64,000 nt of DNA from Larus michahellis (lineage: Eukaryota > Chordata > Aves > Charadriiformes > Laridae): assembly GCF_964199755.1 (NCBI RefSeq), contig NC_133918.1, positions 992,001 through 1,056,000 on the forward strand. Direction: 5' to 3'. The position numbers and the translations under genes are program-made. Shown in pieces: positions 49,301-61,390 of this stretch (the first letter of the stretch is position 1; each line of letters starts with the position of its first letter). The notes beneath the pieces are model-generated. The model saw only the letters and a program-made list of their open reading frames with translations. It did no database searches and was not told where the DNA came from.

Positions 49301-49318
49301 GTGTGTGTGTGTGTGTGT
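49301..49318. repeat. (GT)9 microsatellite
   Basis: Nine perfect GT dinucleotides in the probable TBXA2R 3' UTR. Confidence 0.95.
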
Positions 49319-49351
49319 CCCCCCTTGCTTGGCAGCTGTCCCCGGGGGCCG

Positions 49352-50821
49352 CTACTGCAGGACGGAGTCGGCGGTGAGCTTGCGGCGCAGGGAGGGGTTG
49401 AGGACGGGGTAGAGGGAGAGGATGGAGGGCCGGGGGCGCAGGCTGGGGTAGACGCGCTGCAGCACGGCCCGGCGGAAGAGGATGTAGACCCAGGGGTCCA
49501 GGATCTGGTTCCAGGTGACCATGCGGATGTAGATGAGCAGCATCTTCTGCGTCTCCGGGGGCAGCATCTGGAGCCGGTCGCCGCCGGCCGGCAGCTGCTG
49601 CAGGACCGTCTGGACGATGAAGATCTGCGGGGGATGGAACGGGGCAAGGCGTCAGCGGGGGGGGCGAGGGTGGGGGTGGGCCACGCAGAGGCCATGAGCT
49701 GCCCCAGGGTGGGGGAGATGGTGAGGGTCCAGGTTGGGCGTTGAGCCTCTCGGAAAGGGCTCCCAGGCCGGTTTGGGGCACCCGATACCGGGGAGCACCT
49801 GCTCTGCCTGTGGGCAGTGCTGAGCCCCAGACCCGTCGCTCAGGTGCCCACCCAGGGTGCAGCGTGGTGGCGGGGGGGACACCGAAACCCAGGGCCTTGC
49901 TAGCAGGGACATGGGGAGAACAACACCCCGAGACCTGGGACCTCGCCGGGGGGGAGGCCACCGAGACCCAAGAGGGACGTGGAGGGGGGGGCACACCGAG
50001 ACCCAGAGCCTCACCAGGAGGGGCATCCAGCAGATGGTGGCGATGATCATGATGCCCACGAGCTGCACCATCATCTCCACCTCGCTGTCCCGGCGTCGCT
50101 GCACTGACTCCCGGTCATGGTAGACGCGGCAGAGCGTCACCACGCTGACCGTGTTGAAGATGAAGGAGAGCAGCACGGAGAAGATGCCCAGCAGGGCGAA
50201 GAGCAGGCAGAAGACGACGTCGCCGGTGTTGGGCAGGAGGGTGAGGAAGCACCAGGAGCCCGGGTACTGCAGCGTGTACCGCCCCAGCCCCAGCACCGGC
50301 AGCAGCCCCAGCAAGCAGGAGAAGCCCCACACCAGCCCCACGATGGACCAGGCGCGGCGCTTGGAGATGCTGGTGGAGCGGGAGAAGGGGTGGTTGATGC
50401 CAAAGAACCTCTCGCCAGCCATGGTGGCCCCCAGCAGCAGCGGGCACTGTCCGAAGAAGACCATAGAGAAGCCCAAGAAGTTACAGAGGTGGCAGCCGGG
50501 GTCCACCTCGGCCCAGGTGAACTTGATGAAGTGGTAGGGGATGATGACGGAGGCTGTCACCAGCAGCCCCATGAAGTCCGTGACCACCAGCCCGCAGAGG
50601 AAGACGAGGAAGGAGGAGCGGGCCCGGCTGGACAGCTTACGGGAGGAGCTGAGCAGGACGCAGAGGGCAAAGAGGTTGGAGCAGAGGCCGATGAGGCCGA
50701 AGGCGGTGGAGAACCAGGGTGAGGTGATGCTGTTCTGCGCCGTGTCGCGGCCGTCACTGGCGTTGAACACCCCGAAGCACGTGTCTGACCGGCCGGCCGC
50801 GCTGCCGTTGCGGGGCTCCAT
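49352..50821 (-). CDS. TBXA2R: TBXA2R, thromboxane A2 receptor
   Basis: A class A GPCR for thromboxane A2/PGH2, coupled to Gq and G12/13 in thrombocytes and smooth muscle. Two coding exons on the minus strand, 50821-50015 and 49624-49352, join in phase 0 (CTG|ATC) to give 1080 nt, 359 residues plus TAG. The family intron in TM6 is conserved. Visible features: N-glycosylation sites N5-G-S and N20-A-S, TM1 N49, TM2 D82, disulfide pair C110 and C191 ([10 protein letters not shown] loop typical of prostanoid receptors), GER at 136-138 in place of DRY, and DPWVYILF in TM7 in place of NPxxY. The C-tail is short and ends VLQ. The intron carries a downstream in-frame extension that is not coding. Confidence 0.97.
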
Positions 50822-53800
50822 GTCCCCCCACCCCATCCCGCTCCTTCCGGCGGCTTCAGGCACCCTCTCGGCTCAGCTCCATGGCGTGTGTCCCCTCCGG
50901 TGCCGGCACCGATCCCGCCTTGCCCTGTGGGGACAAGGAGGGGGGGTTTAGGGCCGGGCCCCGCGGCCAAGCCCACCCATCGCCCACCGTGCAAATGTGG
51001 AGCACCCCTGGGCTGGGGAGGGGGACACCACGCCAGGGCCACGGCACGTGCCGGGCTGGCGCTGCTCTGGGGGCGGCAGCGGCCGGGAGGGCCCCAGCCC
51101 CGCAGCTGGCCAGGATTAACCGTCCCCGGCCGCGAGCCACATGGGGCTGTTGCCATGAGGCTGTAATCCAGCGCGGTGGGTGTTCGGAGAAGCGCAGTGC
51201 TGGCAGCTCGGCTCTGATGGCACCGGCTCCCCCCGGCCCCAGGGGAGACGCGGCCAGACACCCCCGAGGACACCTGCCCTCTGCTGTGGTCGGGGGATGC
51301 TCTGAAGGACGGGGTGCGCAGGGACAGGGCGGCTGTGACAGGGCCTGATCCTGGCACACACCCACCCCCCCACACCCCCCCCATCTCTGCTCCTTCCTCT
51401 CTGCACCCCCGGCTCAATGCGGGGAGACCCTGTTCCCGCAGTGTGGTGGGGAAACTGAGGCAGGAGATGGGACATCCATGCCCGGAGCCATGTGCTGCAG
51501 CCCCCGGTGCCGGCACGGCAGTCACCCCACGGCTGTGGGACACGCAGCTGGCCCGCATGTGTGCCATCCCTCCTCTCCCCCTCCCCGGCCCCACCGCAGC
51601 TGGAGTCAAGGCTTTGTCACCGGGAGGCTGGCCCGGTGCCTGCGGCAGGGTGCACGAGGACGGCTGTGGTCGTGGGCAGCCCGGTCGATGTCACGCTGCC
51701 TTGCCGGGCCCTGACCCGGGGCCGGGAAGCATCCGACATCTGGAAAGCCCCAGGGCTGCCGCCTCCATCGCTAATTAGTCCAGGCTGCAAATGGGGTGAT
51801 GTGGGATGGGGCAGAGGCGTGGTGACAGCGGGGGCTGGACACCCCAGGGACCAGACCCCTCCTCTCCTCCTGGGATCCCTTTCTCCAGGCTGTGGATGTC
51901 CTTGCTGCCCCGTCCTCCCCGTCCCCACACCGCTGACATTGTCCCCAGCCCAGTGGCCCCCATGGGATGCCCAGCTGCCTCTGCAAAGACCCCGCCGCGG
52001 TGCTCCTGGGCCGCAGGGGTCCTGGCAGCCCTGCCTTCCCCTCCTGCAGGGTGGCACTGCCACCCGCCCTCCGTCCCCGTCCCCAAGGCAAACCTCATGC
52101 CAGCCCCGATGGGCGCCAAACCCAGCGGCTGGTCCCGCGTCCAGCCCTGCTCTGTGTCCTCATGTTCCGGGCGAGCCCTGGGCCGCGTCCTGCAGCCTGG
52201 CACCTCCATCCCCTCGCCACCCCCTTTCCGGCCCCCGGCGCGAGGGTGGCCACGGGGCCGGGAGCCGCGGCCCACACCCGCAGCGCATGCCGATCCCACA
52301 GCCCGTCCCGGGGCTGGGATGGGGCCAGGCGTTGCAACATCCTCCTTTGGGGCCGCATCCAGGCGGGCTGCAGGGCCGGGGGTGCTGGCACCCATCACCG
52401 AATGCACCATCAGCCCCCGCGGCTGCTGGGTGGTAGCAGGGGCATGTCCCTGTCCCCGTCCCCATCCCTGTCCCGGCGCGGGCAGCTGGCAGAGCGTGGC
52501 AATGATTCACTGCCGCAGCGTGAGGACGGCCACGGCTTTTTCCATGAGACAAGAGCGAAAACTTGCTGCTGTTTGTTTCCTCTGGTTCCCAAGGGATGGC
52601 AGCGGCGGCCCCAAAGGCGTCAGTCCCCTTGGGGCATGCGGTCAGGCCTCGGTGGCACTGTTCAGGGTCCCAGAGGAACCACCAACTTTTCCCGTGTCCC
52701 ATGGGACTCTCGTCCCTGGGAGGCGGCACATTACTCCCGTCCCACGGTGATGCCACCATGGCTCGGAGGTCCCGCTCCGGCTGTCCCTTGCCATGTCTCT
52801 GCCCATGCTCTCGGGACGTGGTCCTCAAATGTGTGTCCGTTCCCCACACTCCTTCCAGTGTGGCTGGGGATCAGGAGCCCCCAGGGCGATGCCACCCTGC
52901 TGTCCCCATTGCCCAGGGACTCACAGCCATGGGATGCTCCTGGCTCACTGCAGCAGGATCCGACCCCTCTCCCCACAGTGTCCAGAGCGGGGATCCCTGC
53001 GGCGTCACCAGGGCTGGGCAAGGGTGCACCAGCCCCAGCAGCTCCGTACACCCCAAACCCCACCGTCACCCACGTCCCCTCCCCGTCCTCCCCTCCCCTC
53101 CTGCCCCTGCACCACTGTGACCCAGACCCTCACCCGCCGCTCGCTGCCAGCAGGGCTGGGGACACGGGGGCTCTGCCCCAGGACCAGCCGCGATGCTGGG
53201 ACGGGCTCAGGGACCGAGCAGTGGGTGCCACCCTGCTCGGAGCTGCCTCAGCCGGGTGGCGTGGGACCGCGCGCAGCACTTAGAGGGAATCAAATATTAA
53301 AGAGCTGGGAGCGAGCCGAACCCCGCGCGCGCCAGGGCAAACCAGAGGCACTTACTGGAAGGGGTTCATGTGGGGGCCAGGGACTCCTCACTCGCTGTCT
53401 CCCTCCATCATGGGCAGTCACCGCAGGAGGATGCGCGTGGGGACGGCAGTTCCTGCGGAGGAGAGACCCTGAGCCCCCTGCCTGTCCCTGCCGACCCCGC
53501 GCGCTGCCGTTTGGGGTTACCGGATCCGGCAAATCCCTCTCCCAGGGAGATCCCACGGGACCAAGGGTTTGGCTGCGAGTAAAGGCAAAGGGCGCTGGGG
53601 TTAAAATCCCGGCGGAGAGCAGCTGTCTCCGCAATGGGCCGCTGGAGCCCGAGAGGCGCTGGCAGCAGCGGCGGGGGCCGGTGCAGGCGCTAATGGGGTT
53701 CTTGGCGCCGTGCGAGCCCGTGGGTCGGCGTTACGCCGCAGATGCACCGCAGGCCTCCCTGCCTCCGCCGGGCACCGCTTCCTGCCCTGGCCACATCCGA

Positions 53801-54650
53801 GGTTAGCGAGGGAAAGGCGAGAGGCTAATGGGGGAGCGCAGGAGGCTGCTCCTTATCAGCGCAGCGCCCGCCCCAGCACATCGCTTCCCCGGACGTCCTC
53901 GGCAGGATCAGGCCGGGAGGGGCTGGGAAGGGAGGTTCGCTGGGTACCGGGGCACCACGCGCCTGCAAAGGGACCTCAAACCGGGCAGCAGCGACTCCCC
54001 CCCACCCCATGTGCCCCCTTGGCCGGGGCTCTGCCACTCGGGACGTGGCACTTGGCCGCAGGACGGCTGCGCAGAAGACGCTGTGGGGCGTTTGCATTTG
54101 TCCCTTTGCTTGCTGGACACCTCCAGGGACAGGCCCGTGTCCCTGGAAGGACGAGGGCTTTCTCTGCAGCGTCCCTTCTCTCCCCCCAGCCTGATGTCCC
54201 TTGTGCAGCTGGTCCCACCCTCCCCGTTGGGCACAGCCATCCCACCTCCAACCACCCCCCCCCCGCCCCCGGCTGGGGCTCCCTGGCAGCAGATCGGCTC
54301 AAGGCCATCAGCTGGGACGGGAAAAGCAACAGCCACGTCATGGGGACAGGGACCTGGCAGAGCCCCAGTGTCCCTCCCTGGACCCACAACCATCAGATGG
54401 ACCCACTGCCAGGGGAGATGGCCTGGCCCGGAGCAGGGACACCCCTGGGACACCCAGGACAGAGGACATTCATGGAAAGCAGTGACACACCGGCAGGGAT
54501 AGACCCCGCCAGGCACGGTGGCTGTCCTCGCCTGTCCCTGTTGTGGCCCGTCGCGGGGGACCCCAACCCGCTCACCCCCCGGGCTGGGTTAGCACCGTCC
54601 CTGGGCCATCTCCTCCCAACCTGTCCCCAGGGCCCCCGGCGCAGGGCGGG
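50822..54650. other. GC-rich region upstream of TBXA2R
   Basis: No coding exon supported. Non-coding 5' exons and the promoter of TBXA2R may lie here, but I cannot place a TSS. Long frames (for example 438 codons at 51967) translate to low-complexity sequence. There is no CACTIN sequence, the gene I would expect next by human order. Confidence 0.5.
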
Positions 54651-56110
54651 CGGTGGCGGATCACCCTGGGCACCTTTGGGTGCAAGAGCCGGGGCAGCGC
54701 TGGGCCCCCGAGGTGGCAGGCCCGGGGGGGGGTGGGGGGTGGGGGCAGCCAGGGCCCCCCCGCGCCTCGGCTGCCCCCGGCCGCAGCATCGCGGCACCTC
54801 CGGGGCTCCGAAGCCGCCGCTGGGTCGCCCGCTCCGCCCGCCCAGAACAGCCCTTTTCCCGGTCCTTTCCCGGTCCTTTCCCGGCCCTTTCCCGGCCCTT
54901 CCCAGCAACGCGGCGGAGCCGGCGAGGGGGGACGGGGGCCGCTGCTCTGGCAAAGCCGCTCGCAGGGGCCGGGTCCGCCCCGGCGGGGGGAGCCCCGAAA
55001 GCTGGTGCCGGGGAGAGCCTGGGACGTGCCAGCCCCGGACACCCAGCGCGGGGGGCAGACAGCCGGGGGGGGTTGAAGGGGCACCACGTCCCCGCTCCCC
55101 CCACCCCCAACCCGTGGGGGGTCACCGCTTTCTCCCTCCCCCGAAACCTTCGGGTTTCTGTGCAAACCAGCCCTTATCGTCCCGGCCCAGCCCTGCGGTT
55201 TCTCCGTCCGTCCCGGTCCCTCCGTCCTTCCGTCCGTCCCAGCCTCGGGGGCTCTTTCTCCTTCTCAGCTCCTCCGGTCCCTACCCCCGCCCCCCGGGTC
55301 GTGCATCCTCCGGCCCCTCCATCAGCGGCTCCCGACCCGGCCCTACCTCGCTGCCTCCGGGACGGCGCGGCTCCGCCCGGCTCAGCCCAGCCCGGCTCGG
55401 CCCCGCTCGGCTCCTCTCGGCCCCTCTCGGCCCGGCTCAGCCCCGCTCGGCTCCTCTCGGCCCGGCTCAGCCCGGTCCCGCGGGGGGGCGCGGGGGAAGG
55501 GCCGAGCCGCCGGCGCCCCCCGCCCCGCCCCGCGCCCCCGGAACAGTGTCCGGATCCGCCGCCCTCCCCCCGCTCCGCACGGGGCTCCCGACCCCCCCCC
55601 TCCCCGTCCCCCGCCGACTCCCCCCCCGACCCCCCCCCGGCTCCCGTGCCGGCACCCAGCGCCCCGAGGGACGAGGCACGGCGTCCCCCGGCCCCACCTG
55701 CCCCCACCCCGGGACCCCCCCATCCCGGGACACCCCCCCCCCCCCCCCCCCCCCCCCGGCCGGTCCGGCTATATTTAGCCGCTCCGCGTTACTCATCTGT
55801 TTACCCCAGCCGGATTCCTGCGGCGGGGGGGGGCGCGGGGGGGGTCAGTCCCGCCGCCGCCGCCGTTGTCCCCGCGGGACCCGCACGGCACAGCCCCGTC
55901 GGGCGGCACCGCAGGGGGCCTCGTCCTCCAGCCTGGCGGGGGGGGGGCGTCCCCGCCGTCACCCACGGCGGCCCCCGAGACCCGGCAACGGGGAGGAAGG
56001 AGGGTGGAGGAGAGCGACCGGCCCCCCCCACCCCCCCCGCCCGGCAGCGTCCCTGGGTGTCCCCATAACCCCGGCGGTCCCTACCCCAGGGGACACACCG
56101 GACGCCCGGC
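54650..56110. promoter_or_regulatory. CpG-island-like segment with a 25-C run and a MEF2-like site
   Basis: Dense CpG and short tandem patterns such as (ggtcctttcccggcccttt) at 54860-54900 and cggcccctctcggcccggctcag repeats at 55380-55470. A run of 25 C lies at 55733-55757. Directly after it is CTATATTTAG (55769-55778), which fits the MEF2 consensus and is also TATA-like. This could be a distal TBXA2R promoter or the promoter of an unplaced transcript. The 828-codon frame across it is a composition artefact. Confidence 0.4.
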
Positions 56111-57586
56111 TGCTCGGAGCTCGGTGTGTCACTGAGCTGCCCCAGTGGCAGGTGGCCCAGGTGGCCCATCCCAGGCACTGTCCTGCTGAGGCGTGAGAGC
56201 TGCAGGAGGGACGCGATGGCCTCTGCTGCTCCTTGTGCCCCGCTGGGGAGGGCAAAGCCCGTCCCTGGCACCAGCGTCTCCATCCAGCTCGGAAGCACTG
56301 GGAGCGCCTGAGCCCACGGGTGACGCAGTGGCGCCCCGTGCACCCGGTGTCCCCTGAAGGCCAGGCTGGGGCACACGGGCGGCCGAGCGATGCTCAGGAG
56401 CCTGAGCAGGACGTTTTCCTGCCACCGCCTTGGCACTGCCGGGCTGCAGACCCCGTCCCTCCATCCCCTGGTGTGGAGCAAAGACTCACAGCAGAAGCCC
56501 AGGAGCGGGGTGACAGTCGGTTGGAGCCAGAGGGACACCTGCGGAGCCGGACCACGGCCGGCCCTGGTGGAGGAACGTGCCGGGAGCAGGAGAGGCCCCG
56601 CCGTGAGCAAACTCGTCTCAGCACCGGCCGTCGTGCCCGGATGCTGCTGGGGTGGGTGTGCCGACCCTCCCGCCGGGCTGGCGCGGGGCGCAGCTGCGCT
56701 CTCAGAGGATGTGGGCAGGGGGGGTGCCGAAGGGCGGCTCCTCACCGGCCTTGCCACCACCCTGGCGTGAACCCAGCCGAGCCGCTGACAACTGTTTCCG
56801 ACAGCAGAAAAGAGCTGGACCTCCCAAACCCAGCCCGGGGCTGCGCCGTGGCAAACCACGAGGCAGAGGAACAGAACCGGCTCCCCCCAAAATACCGGGG
56901 AGATGTGGAGCAGAGCACCCAGAGCAGCCGGGGCTGGAAAAACCATCCCGGCCTTCAGCCGGGTCCAGCCCCTGAACCGGCCGCGGTGGGTGCCCGGCAG
57001 CCGTAGCCCCGGGGCTCAGGCTCTCGTGCCCCATCAGCGGCTCCATCCAGGGCTGGATGTCGGGGGTGCGGGGAACAGGCAGCGCCTGGGAGGGGACACG
57101 GACCCTGTCCAGGCTGGGGACACCGTGGGATGTTTTTGGGGGAGTAGCCCCCCCATGCGTGTGTGTGCCCAGGAGGGAGGGGGCACACCGGGGGGGTCGT
57201 TAAGCAGGGAGGGCGCCCAACCACTGCCTTTGAGGTTTGGTTGGGTTTTTTTTCCCATTTCCTCCAAAGCCGTCCCTGGCCCGGCCGTCACAGGCTTCCT
57301 GCGCTGAGCTCGGCGCCGGACCCCCCTGCACCAGGCAGACGCTCAGTGCTTTAAATAACCCACAGGAAGGAGAGGCCGGGGACGCGTCCCAGCGCGGCCG
57401 GCCTGGGATGTCCGGCAGGATGGGGAGGGGGCACCGGCTGTGGGGCTGGGACGGTGGGGGTCTGCCCCGTCCCCGCGGGAAGCTCCGCAGCGTGGGCTCC
57501 CCCCGCCTTTGCAGGGCTGGATCCCGCCGGCGGTGCCCAGAGCTCTGACACCTTCGCTGCACCTTTTTGAGGGCTGGACTGAAGAA
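56111..57586. other. Intergenic GC-rich sequence
   Basis: No coding exon, repeat family or RNA gene that I can support. Confidence 0.55.
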
Positions 57587-57668
57587 TCATGGAAGAATCA
57601 TAGAATTGTTAGGGTTGGAAGGGACCTTAAAGATCATGTAGTTCCAACCCCCCCCCGCCCCCCCCGCC
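57587..57668 (-). mobile_element. CR1 3'-end fragment
   Basis: Reverse-complement CR1 tail (aatcatagaattgttagg, then gggaccttaaagatcatg), followed by a C-run. The CR1 match stops there. Confidence 0.88.
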
Positions 57669-58151
57669 CCCAGCCCTGGGCGACTCTGTCAACGTTTTGT
57701 TCCTGCTGCAGATACTCACAAACTGGGACCGATTCACGGTTTAACCTTCTATTTGGTAATCTAAATCGCTTCACCCCCTTCGGTCTTTCAATACATGGCG
57801 CGTTTTCCAATTCTTTCAGGACTGGGCGACCTTCCTGAGCTATGGGGAAAACCGACAGCCGTGGGGCAGCCCCCGAGGCCGGGGAGCTCCCCCCGAGCCG
57901 GGCTGGCTCTGCCTGGGCAGCCCCCGAGCTCCTCCGCCATGGGGCAGGATGCGGCGAGGCCCCTGGGGAGGAAACAACAGCACTGCAGCACTTCATGGCC
58001 GAGACGGAGGTTTCCCGGAGGCTGCCGGGCGTTACTCACCCCGCTCCCCGGCGTTCCCTCCCGCCGGCTCCAGCAGAGCCGGGACACCCCGGCGCTTGGG
58101 AGCTGGTGGGGTCGGGGCTGGGGGGGGGGCTGTCCCAGACGAGGGGCCGCG
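57669..58151. other. Spacer between CR1 fragment and endogenous retrovirus
   Basis: The sequence near 57700-57830 is noticeably more AT-rich than its surroundings, then GC-rich up to the LTR. Nothing recognisable. Confidence 0.5.
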
Positions 58152-58762
58152 TTAGCAAAGCGCATCCTCCGTAGGGTTAATTGCGCCTAATGCTGAGAGC
58201 CGGCGTGTGCTGGCTCATGGGTAAAGGGGGGATTCTGTCCTTGAGCGCGTCAAGGATGATCGGTCAAAGAGCTCCTCATCAAGACAGCAAGTATTGGTGA
58301 CGTTCTTGAGGAGGAACGCCCTGGAACGCACGAGCATATGGACCTTGAAGATGGTACTAATCTCCGTGTTTGGAGAAGTTTAACCGATTTGGCAGAAAAG
58401 TGAAAATTCTCAGTGTCCTGAGCAGAACTACCTTCATTATAACGCTAAAAATCACCCCCGTAGGTCGAGACGACCCGCGCCCAGGTGAAGACCATTTCCC
58501 TGAGCAAGCGTATGAGCTGTAACGCCGTTGTGCGCCCGTAGGTACATTACTAACCAAGAAAATAGGGGTGGGAGGTACTAATATGATAACCGTGTTGTAA
58601 AACGTGCGTATCAACCGCGTGGAAAGTTCCGTTTGGTGTGTCCGGTTTGTGGGAAACCACCCAGCCTTGGTGCAACCCCGAAATAAATCACCGATGTCTC
58701 ATCCCGGCGTGTGAGATCGGCCGCCGCCCTGCGGGGAGCGGAGCCAATTTTTCGGACAAGAT
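58152..58762 (+). repeat. 5' LTR of the endogenous retrovirus
   Basis: Aligns with the copy at 63418-64000 from aaagcgcatcctc onward to about 58762, the point that matches the window end. The two differ by scattered substitutions and a few short indels. AATAAA at 58682-58687 is the likely LTR poly(A) signal. The 3' boundary of this LTR cannot be set exactly because its partner runs off the window; a primer-binding site could not be identified for the same reason. Confidence 0.88.
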
Positions 58763-59238
58763 TTTCTGGCTTCGCCAGATGGGACGCGCCGTGCCGGGAT
58801 GGCCGTGCCGGGATGGCCGTGCCGACGACCAGCGGGGAGAAGAACCGCGCGGGCTCCAGCGGCCACCGACCTCTCGACCGGCCGCTCCGTGCGAGTTCCC
58901 TCCTCGTCAGGGAGCGGGGAGCGACTCAAAGGCCCAGCATTAATTAGAGTCACGGAGAGTAAAGAAGTGGAGAAGGCTATAAACGGAGCGGGGGACGGAA
59001 GGCTCGTAGGTGGGGTATTTTATAAGAAATGAATCCCACACGGTGACAAGCGCCGTGCACGAAGGGGTGGTTAAAGGTTTTCTTCCTGGGTGACGATCTG
59101 GGGACCGGTCCCTCCTCTGCGCCCTCCCCCCGCTCGCCTTTAGGGTGTATTCTTAGGAATCGGAAGAAGTTTGGTGGAGGCCCTCTGATGAAAGGAAAAT
59201 TAAAAGAGTATTGTGCGCGACGGTGGCCAATGTAGAAG

Positions 59239-60633
59239 TTGGAGGGTGAGGAAAAGTGGCCCGAAATGGGAACTTCGAGGTACGATACTATTTTGCAGTT
59301 AGTGTTGTTCTGCAGGAGGCAGAAGAAGTGGGATGAAGTTCCGTATGCGGATTTATTTGTCGCTTTAAGAAATGATCATGAAACCAGAAAGAAACGTGGG
59401 TTGCCGGCAAACGATTCTAATGTGATGCTGGTGACGGATGAGAAAAAGGAAAAGCCCAGATGCCGTCCGGCACGTAGCATCGGGAAAAGATGTGTAAAAA
59501 TGGGAGAGGAGGAAGATGTACAGCTCCTTGTAGCTACAGAGAGCGGTTCTGACCAAGGCAGGGCAGCGGGGAGGGAACAGAACGGGATTGTTCCCGCGGG
59601 GCCGGAGGGTTCCCCCCCCGGGGAGGGCTCGGGCTCAGCAACGCGCCGTTCCTCAGGCCCCTCTCGCGGCAGCAGTGGGACCCGCGGGGCCGCCCGGCTG
59701 CGTAAAGCCCCCGTTTACCACCTCCGAGCTGTTAACTTGGAGCCGGGCAGCTGGATCTTAGCGGGAGGATCCTGATCAAACGTACAGACCAATTCAGCTG
59801 AGACTCGAGAATCATAATCCCGGCTGGGAGGATGTGCGGGGGCTTTTAAACACCCGGCTCCTCCCCGAGGAAAAGCGGCCGGTGTCAGAAAAATCAAAAG
59901 AAGAGAACACGTGGATTAATAGAGAAGGGCCCGGACGTTTCACGCCGAATCGGGAGCTACCTGGAATCCTGATTCTGATGTTGGGAAATGAATGATTAAA
60001 CGGTATCAACAGCTAATTCTGTGTGGGATTAAAAACGGGGTACGGAGACCTAGGGCTCCAGCTAAATCGTTTCAAGTGGTTCAGGGAAAAAAGAAAATCC
60101 TTCTGCATTTCATGAAGGACTTCGTGAAACCGCGCGGAAATGGACAGGCTTGAATCCTGACGACGAGACGAATGAGGTGATTTTTAATACGTTGTTTCTA
60201 AGACGGCGTGCTCCAGGGGTAAGGCAGATGCCGCAGGAAGTAGATGGGGTGTCGGGAACATCAGCCTCATGTTTGATGAAAATGGCGTATGATGTATCGT
60301 AACAGGGAGGAGGAAGAAAGGAAGGAAAAGCAGAAAGAGGGACAGAAAAGCCGGGAGCCGACGGGCCAGCCTTTAGCAGCTGCTCTTGCCCGAGCACAAG
60401 CCGCGGCTGGAGGAAGGGGTTTTGCTGGAGGAAGGTGTCGAGGAAGAGGAAGGGGAGTGGGAAGAGGAATGTCACCAAGGGGACGAGCGCCTTTAGGTGT
60501 GGATCACTGTGCCCTCTGCAAAGGACACGGGCGCTGGAAGAATGAGTGTCCTGAAAGGACTCGAGGGAAGGCACAGTCGGTTCCTGTCCCGGGGCTGGAT
60601 TTGTTCATGATGGGGACGGAGGATTCTGAGTGA
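59239..60633 (+). pseudogene. Retroviral gag remnant
   Basis: An open stretch at 59239-59775 includes a block (QLVLFCRRQKKWDEVPYADL) of matrix-like gammaretroviral Gag character. After it the frame is broken by stops and shifts. Capsid-like charged sequence reappears around 60100-60280 and an uninterrupted segment at 60289-60633 has a Glu/Lys/Arg-rich C-terminal capsid tail, then Gly/Arg-rich nucleocapsid sequence. The zinc-knuckle (60505-60546) reads C-x2-C-x9-C with the usual third ligand His replaced by Arg, although a His lies two positions earlier. Inactive. Confidence 0.8.
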
Positions 60634-60858
60634 CACCAAACTCCCCGGCAGAGCCCCTGGTTCCCCCAAAGCTGGGGAATGAGACAATAAGCTTTTTAGG
60701 GGCTACAGGAGCTACGTACTCGGTATTAAGTAGTTGTGAAGGACCTTTAAGTTTACTACGCCAGTGACCGGGGCCATGGGAAAGCAAGAAGTAAAAGCAT
60801 TTTCCAAACCTGTTAAACGTAGAATTGGTGAACAGACCGTAGTTCATAAATTCTTATA
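60634..60858 (+). pseudogene. Retroviral protease remnant (start of pol)
   Basis: Directly after the gag stop, as in gammaretroviruses where pol follows a gag stop codon. The block around 60702-60722 matches the aspartic-protease active-site region, but the catalytic Asp is replaced (ATGATYSVL). A stop near 60763 and the CR1 insertion at 60859 end it. Assignment rests on one motif plus position. Confidence 0.6.
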
Positions 60859-60948
60859 TCGTAGAATGATAGAATGTGCTGGGTCGGAAGGGAGCTCTAA
60901 AGGCCATCTCGTCCAACCCCCTGCAGGGAGCAGGGACAGCTTCAACTG
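60859..60948 (-). mobile_element. CR1 fragment inserted in the retroviral pol remnant
   Basis: Reverse-complement CR1 tail (tcgtagaatgatagaatg, then gagctctaaaggccatctc). The 3' tail differs from the other copies in the window (tgtgctgggtcggaagggag), suggesting a different CR1 subfamily. Confidence 0.85.
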
Positions 60949-61227
60949 AAAAGGCTTAACGTCACCTACCCACACGTAACGCAACCCCGAGAAACCAGCC
61001 AAACGCGCCTTTCCCTCAAATTACAGTTGTACTGCGGCGTTCCCCGCTTACAGGCACCGGGGCGGGAGGCGGCCACGCTGCCACTCTACGGGCGAGGAAA
61101 ACTGAGCGTAGACACGGGGCGGATCGTGGCGGTGCAACCCCCCCTCCCCCCCTGCCTCCTTCAGGCCGCTCGGTACTCGGGGTGATCTCCCTCCAACCGG
61201 GGCCACAGAACAACACGGTGGTCTGAC

Positions 61228-61390
61228 ATGAAAGAAAGGAGGAAAGAAGGAAAGAAAGAAAGGAGGAAAGGAGGGAGGAAAGGAGGGAGGAAAGGAGGGA
61301 GGAAGGAAAGAAGGAAGGAAGGAAAGAAGGAAGGAAGGAAAGAAGGAAGGAAAGAAAGAAGGAAAGAAGGAAAGAAAGAAGGAAAGGGCA
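61228..61390. repeat. (GGAA/GAAA)n polypurine microsatellite
   Basis: About 160 bp of GAAAG, GGAAA and GGAGG tetramer/pentamer variants on the + strand. All purines on one strand. Sits inside the internal region of the retroviral element. Confidence 0.97.

Noticed and set aside
53710-56196. 828-codon open frame on the + strand, and overlapping 471-codon and similar frames
   Set aside because: Translation is Pro/Arg/Gly/Ala low complexity across a CpG island with a 25-C run. No domain, no codon-bias contrast with other frames, and several phases are open at once, as expected where stops are rare.
51000-58150. Possible CACTIN exons downstream by human order
   Set aside because: No sequence resembling this conserved protein appears on either strand; either a rearrangement or it lies beyond the retroviral element.
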